Positions 6,071-9,150 of a stretch of DNA of 9,150 nt are shown here, one piece after another (the stretch's first letter is position 1; each line of letters starts with the position of its first letter). The DNA is taken from assembly GCA_945949625.1 (NCBI GenBank), contig CAMFFI010000035.1, forward strand, positions 1 to 9,150. The letters run 5' to 3'. The notes under the pieces were generated by a model. The model saw only the letters and a program-made list of their open reading frames with translations, did not search any database and was not told the origin of the DNA. Made by a program: the position numbers and the translations under genes. Source of the stretch: an uncultured bacterium. Lineage in GTDB: Bacteria > Bacillota > Clostridia > Oscillospirales > Acutalibacteraceae.

Positions 6071-6745
6071 ATGAGCAAAATTTTAGTAGTTGATGACGAA
6101 GCAAGAATAAGACAAATTATAAAGAAATACGCCGAATTTGAAGGCCATACAGTATGTGAGGCGGTTGACGGAATGCAGGCAATTGATGTTTGCAGAGAAC
6201 AGAATTTTGACCTGATTATTATGGACGTTATGATGCCTGAGCTTGACGGATTTTCAGCCTGCAAGGAAATCAGAAAATTTTCAAACACACCTATTATTAT
6301 GCTTTCTGCAAGAGGTGAGGAATACGACAAAATCCACGGCTTTGAGCTTGGAACGGACGATTATGTTGTTAAGCCCTTCTCACCGAAGGAGCTTATGATG
6401 CGCGTTAATGCAGTAATCAAAAGGAGCAGTGCCGATACGGGCGGAGTAAACGACGTTTTCAATTACGAGGGTTTATCGGTTGATTTCAGCGCAAGAATTG
6501 TTACCATTGACGGAGAACGTGTTGAAATGACGCCTAAGGAATACGAGCTGTTTTTCTATATGGTCAAAAACAAGGGCATAGCTCTTACAAGAGAAAAGCT
6601 CATCAGCGAGGTTTGGGGATATGACTTTTTCGGCGATGAAAGAACCTTGGATACCCATATCAAGCTTTTGAGAAAAAGCCTTAAGGAATACAGCAGATGT
6701 ATTGTTACATTAAGAGGAGTAGGTTATCGCTTTGAAGCAAATTAA
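6071..6745 (+). CDS. OmpR/PhoB-family response regulator
   Basis: DNA-binding output protein of a two-component system. The receiver domain (about 1-120) has the acidic pocket Asp8-Asp9, the phospho-acceptor Asp52 in IIMDVMMPELDG, Ser79 in MLSA and the Tyr98/Lys101 pair in DDYVVKPF. The C-terminal winged helix (about 128-222) has the OmpR signatures MTPKEYELFFYM, LTREKLISEVWGYDFFGDERTLDTHI and LRGVGYRFE. Length (224) is normal. GGAGG at 6060-6064 fixes the ATG. The sensor kinase follows with a 14-nt overlap, so the pair is translationally coupled and should be cognate. Its targets cannot be read from the sequence; autoregulation is common in this family. The antisense frame at 6019-6330 is a shadow. 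Resemblance is to the PhoP/VanR/YycF-like group in general, not to one named regulator. Confidence 0.96.
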   Translation: MSKILVVDDEARIRQIIKKYAEFEGHTVCEAVDGMQAIDVCREQNFDLIIMDVMMPELDGFSACKEIRKFSNTPIIMLSARGEEYDKIHGFELGTDDYVVKPFSPKELMMRVNAVIKRSSADTGGVNDVFNYEGLSVDFSARIVTIDGERVEMTPKEYELFFYMVKNKGIALTREKLISEVWGYDFFGDERTLDTHIKLLRKSLKEYSRCIVTLRGVGYRFEAN

Positions 6746-8306
6746 TTGGAAGTTACTTCCGCTTAAATTTAAGCTTGCAGTATATTTTTGGGTGATTGTC
6801 TGCGCAATGCTTGTGCTTTTGTGGATTTTTCAGATAGTTTTTCTTGAAGGCTTTTATAAATCAATAAAATCTACTCAGGTAGAGCAAAGCGCAAAGCAAA
6901 TTTCCATAAGCATAAAAAATAACAGCAACGCGGAAGAAATAATAAATGAAATTTCCAGAAGAAACGGACTTTCCGTGTATGTCTATGATACCTCATCGCC
7001 GATTTTTCTGAAAAAATACTCCTGTGATTATAACAATCTTACAGGAAAGAACGATTTTGAAGAGCATAAGGCTTACAAATATTATCGTGAGGCATACAAC
7101 AACGGCGGTACATATTTAGGCACTACAACGCTGGAAACGGATTTACGGTCAATTCAGCAGTTTCAGAGTATTATCAGCAATCAGGACGATACGGACAACG
7201 GCAGTCAAACAGCCGATAATAACGTGACGATTTCCCCAAAGGAATATGACAGATACAGATATGAAAATATGGTCTTTGCGGAAATTATCAAAATTGACAA
7301 GGACACAGAGTATTTTGTGCTTGCAAATTCCATAATTACACCTGTCAGTTCTGTGGTTGACACCTTGAGAGTACAGCTTATTGTTGTATCTTCAATTGTG
7401 TTCCTGTTTGCAATAGTGCTTTCGTTTTATGCGTCACGAAGAATTGCCAAGCCCTTGTCCGATATGAACAAAACCGCAAAAGAGCTTGCAAAGCAAAACT
7501 ACAATGTTGAATTTAAGGGAAGCGGATACCTTGAGGTTAAGGAGCTTAACGACACCTTAAACTATGCAAGAACAGAACTTTCAAAGGTGGAAAAGCTCAG
7601 ACAGGAGCTTATCGCCAATATTTCTCACGATTTAAGAACGCCCCTTACTATGATAAAGGGCTATGGAGAAGTAATGAGGGATTTGCCGGGAGAAAATACT
7701 CCGGAGAATATCCAGATTATTATTGACGAGGCAAGCCGCTTAAGCACGCTTGTAAATGATTTGCTTGATTTGTCAAAGCTTCAGGCAGGCGCACTTACCC
7801 TTGACGAAAACGTATTCTGCCTTACCGACAGTATCCGTGATATATTTAAGAGGTATTCAAAGCTGAAGGAGCAGGACGGCTACAACATTGTGTTTGAAAG
7901 CGGTGAAAATGTGCTTGTTAAAGGCGATGAGCTGAAAATGAGCCAGGTAATTTATAACCTTATGAATAACGCAATAAATTATGCCGGCGAGGATAAAACC
8001 GTTATTGTAAGGCAGATTGTTAAGGATAACACCGTTAGAATCGAAGTAACCGACCACGGAGCAGGTATTCCAAAGGATAAGCTGGAATATATCTGGGACA
8101 GATACTATAAGGTTGATAAGGAGCATAAAAGCGCCATTATCGGAACAGGTCTGGGACTTTCAATTGTTAAGAAAATACTTGATTTGCATAATGCAGAATA
8201 CGGTGTTATAAGCACAGAAGGCGAAGGCAGCACCTTCTGGTTTGAGCTTGAATGTGTTCGCAGCACAAACTCGGAGGATAACGACCTGCCCAAAGAAATA
8301 AAGTAA
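6732..8306 (+). CDS. Membrane sensor histidine kinase (HAMP, HisKA, HATPase)
   Basis: Cognate kinase of the preceding regulator. Order of parts: TM1 about 15-38; an extracytoplasmic sensor about 39-212; TM2 about 214-236; HAMP about 237-290 (RRIAKPLSDMNKTAKELA); HisKA with phospho-accepting His299 in NISHDLRTPLT; N-box NLMNNAINYA near 408-417; G1 DHGAGIP near 440; F-box-like YIWDRYYKVD; and G2 GTGLGLSIVKKI near 470. All catalytic motifs are intact; the length of 524 is ordinary. The start is TTG at 6732, inside the regulator gene, with AGAGGAG at 6713-6719 (12 nt away, a little long). No better start keeps TM1 whole. The sensor contains a Gln/Asn/Asp-rich low-complexity stretch (about 140-165) and no PAS or Cache motif I can recognise, so the signal is unknown. 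Transcription ends at the hairpin near 8331. Confidence 0.95.
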   Translation: MKQINWKLLPLKFKLAVYFWVIVCAMLVLLWIFQIVFLEGFYKSIKSTQVEQSAKQISISIKNNSNAEEIINEISRRNGLSVYVYDTSSPIFLKKYSCDYNNLTGKNDFEEHKAYKYYREAYNNGGTYLGTTTLETDLRSIQQFQSIISNQDDTDNGSQTADNNVTISPKEYDRYRYENMVFAEIIKIDKDTEYFVLANSIITPVSSVVDTLRVQLIVVSSIVFLFAIVLSFYASRRIAKPLSDMNKTAKELAKQNYNVEFKGSGYLEVKELNDTLNYARTELSKVEKLRQELIANISHDLRTPLTMIKGYGEVMRDLPGENTPENIQIIIDEASRLSTLVNDLLDLSKLQAGALTLDENVFCLTDSIRDIFKRYSKLKEQDGYNIVFESGENVLVKGDELKMSQVIYNLMNNAINYAGEDKTVIVRQIVKDNTVRIEVTDHGAGIPKDKLEYIWDRYYKVDKEHKSAIIGTGLGLSIVKKILDLHNAEYGVISTEGEGSTFWFELECVRSTNSEDNDLPKEIK

Positions 8307-8330
8307 TACAACGTAATCAGGCATTAAAAT

Positions 8331-8362
8331 AAGTCCCTGTCTTGAAAAAGGCAGGGACTTTT
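8331..8362 (+). terminator. Probable terminator of the two-component operon
   Basis: AAGTCCCTGTC (8331-8341) pairs with GGCAGGGACTT (8350-8360), 11 bp with one G-U pair and an 8-nt loop, 24 nt after the kinase stop codon. The U-tract is short (TTTTG), so termination may be incomplete and backed up by the next hairpin. Confidence 0.6.
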
Positions 8363-8380
8363 GAATGTATATTAACTAAA

Positions 8381-8410
8381 ATAAAAAGCGGAAAGCCGAA
8401 GCTTTCCGCT
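8381..8410 (-). terminator. Rho-independent terminator of the GGGtGRT gene, partly bidirectional
   Basis: On the minus strand a perfect 10-bp stem AGCGGAAAGC/GCTTTCCGCT is capped by a very stable C(UUCG)G tetraloop and followed by TTTTTATTTT. On the plus strand GTGTTTTTAA follows, so it can also stop kinase read-through. It lies about 125 nt beyond the GGGtGRT stop codon. Confidence 0.88.
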
Positions 8411-8471
8411 GTGTTTTTAAAAGAAACTGCCACGAAACAGTCGGGCAAAAACAGGTTTTGTAATATCAATC

Positions 8472-8507
8472 TGTCTGCCTGAACTGCGTGTCGAGGCACT
8501 CGACTTT
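8472..8507 (-). repeat. Short hairpin element, copy C
   Basis: On the minus strand GTCGAG-TGC-CTCGAC (8490-8504) is a 6-bp stem, followed by ACGCAGTTCAGGCAG. It matches copy B (AGTGCCTCG-CACG then CAGT and GGCAG) apart from an internal gap where copy B has a second hairpin. It sits 32 nt after the GGGtGRT stop. On the plus strand the hairpin is followed by TTTTAT. Confidence 0.4.
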
Positions 8508-8535
8508 TATAAAACTTAAAAAAGCTTAAAACAAA

Positions 8536-9150
8536 TTATTTGTTTAATCCTTCATATACTGCAACTGCACAAGCAACAGTAGCACCAACCATCGGGTTGT
8601 TACCCATACCGATAAGTCCCATCATCTCAACGTGAGCAGGAACAGAAGAAGAACCTGCAAACTGAGCGTCGCCGTGCATTCTGCCCATTGAGTCTGTAAG
8701 ACCGTAGGAAGCAGGACCTGCACCCATATTATCGGGGTGAAGTGTACGTCCTGTGCCGCCGCCGGAAGCAACGGAGAAGTACTTTTTACCGTTTTCAATA
8801 GCCCATTTCTTGTATGTACCTGCAACAAGGTGCTGGAAACGTGTTGGGTTTGTTGAGTTACCTGTAATTGAAACGCCAACATTTTCGTGCTGCATAATAG
8901 CAACGCCTTCACGAACATCGTCTGCGCCGTAGCAGCGTACTGCTGCACGCTCGCCGTCAGAGAAAGCTCTCTCTTCAACGATTTTAAGCTCGCTGGTGAA
9001 ATAGTCAAATTCAGTTTTTACATATGTAAAGCCGTTGATTCTTGAAATGATATAAGCAGCGTCCTTACCAAGACCGTTTAAGATAACTCTTAAAGGCTCT
9101 TTTCTTGCTTTATTAGCGTTTCTTGCAATACCGATAGCGCCCTCTGCTGC
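8536..9150 (-). CDS. GGGtGRT family protein, C-terminal 204 residues, cut by window edge
   Basis: The frame is open from the window edge to TAA at 8538-8536, so the gene continues beyond 9150 and the internal Met often taken as a start (8895) is not the real one. The visible part reads AAEGAIGIAR, then EPLRVILNGLGKD, VRCYGADDVREGVAI, ITGNSTNPTRFQH and the hallmark SVASGGGTGRTLHPDN, then GNNPMVGATVACAVAVYEG at the end. From memory this is the uncharacterised, very highly conserved GGGtGRT family of anaerobic bacteria and archaea, normally about 330 residues, so about 125 N-terminal residues are missing. I recall such genes lying beside a NifU-like Fe-S scaffold gene, which would fall outside this window; treat that as unverified. 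No signal peptide or membrane segment is visible in this part. The biochemical function is not established. Terminator at 8381-8410. Confidence 0.9.
   Translation of the reverse strand, partial: AAEGAIGIARNANKARKEPLRVILNGLGKDAAYIISRINGFTYVKTEFDYFTSELKIVEERAFSDGERAAVRCYGADDVREGVAIMQHENVGVSITGNSTNPTRFQHLVAGTYKKWAIENGKKYFSVASGGGTGRTLHPDNMGAGPASYGLTDSMGRMHGDAQFAGSSSVPAHVEMMGLIGMGNNPMVGATVACAVAVYEGLNK

Noticed and set aside
6019..6330. 103-codon open frame on the minus strand
   Set aside because: It is antisense to the receiver domain of the response regulator and to its promoter region.
8317..8499. 60-codon open frame on the minus strand (MPRHAVQADR...)
   Set aside because: It runs through both terminator hairpins and the repeat element, so it is structural DNA read as protein rather than a gene.
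8622..9008. 128-codon open frame on the minus strand
   Set aside because: It is an alternate frame of the GGGtGRT gene, with low-complexity Leu/Thr-rich content and no family features.

Overview
The window suggests a low-GC Gram-positive anaerobe of the class Clostridia, probably a gut Ruminococcaceae/Oscillospiraceae-type organism. The reasons are strong Shine-Dalgarno sites, frequent TTG starts, AT-rich sigma-A type promoters, a two-subunit oxygen-sensitive (class I, Fe-S) fumarase, a C_GCAxxG_C_C redox protein, a GGGtGRT-family protein and a large secreted beta-helix protein. The species cannot be fixed from the sequence alone.

Layout. 1-774 (minus) is the N-terminal part of the ribosomal GTPase LepA/EF4, cut by the window edge. 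A divergent promoter region (775-965) separates it from a small plus-strand C_GCAxxG_C_C protein (966-1421), which ends at a clear hairpin terminator. 1522-3864 (minus) is a 780-residue exported protein with a signal peptide, a long helical/coiled-coil N-terminal half and a C-terminal right-handed beta-helix. It is the least explained gene here. Its 338-bp upstream region holds two candidate promoters, a perfect 11-bp tandem repeat, A-tract DNA and the fumarase terminator. 4203-4757 and 4788-5639 (both minus) are the beta and alpha subunits of a class I fumarate hydratase (or the related L-tartrate dehydratase), read alpha then beta.

The 431-bp gap 5640-6070 is not empty. It has a near-consensus minus-strand promoter followed by about 170 nt of nested complementary arms, which looks like a structured RNA: either the fumarase leader or a free-standing ncRNA. 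An AT-rich palindrome lies between the two divergent transcription units. 6071-6745 and 6732-8306 (plus) are an OmpR-type response regulator and its overlapping sensor kinase, with a TTG start. Their 3' end faces the 3' end of a GGGtGRT-family gene (minus, 8536 to the window edge), with two hairpin terminators between them.

Functionally this is mostly housekeeping (LepA, fumarase, two-component system). The parts that deserve attention are the secreted helical/beta-helix protein with its repeat-bearing upstream region, the structured RNA before fumarase, and a compact double-hairpin element seen in three intergenic regions (about 4108, 5687 and 8490).
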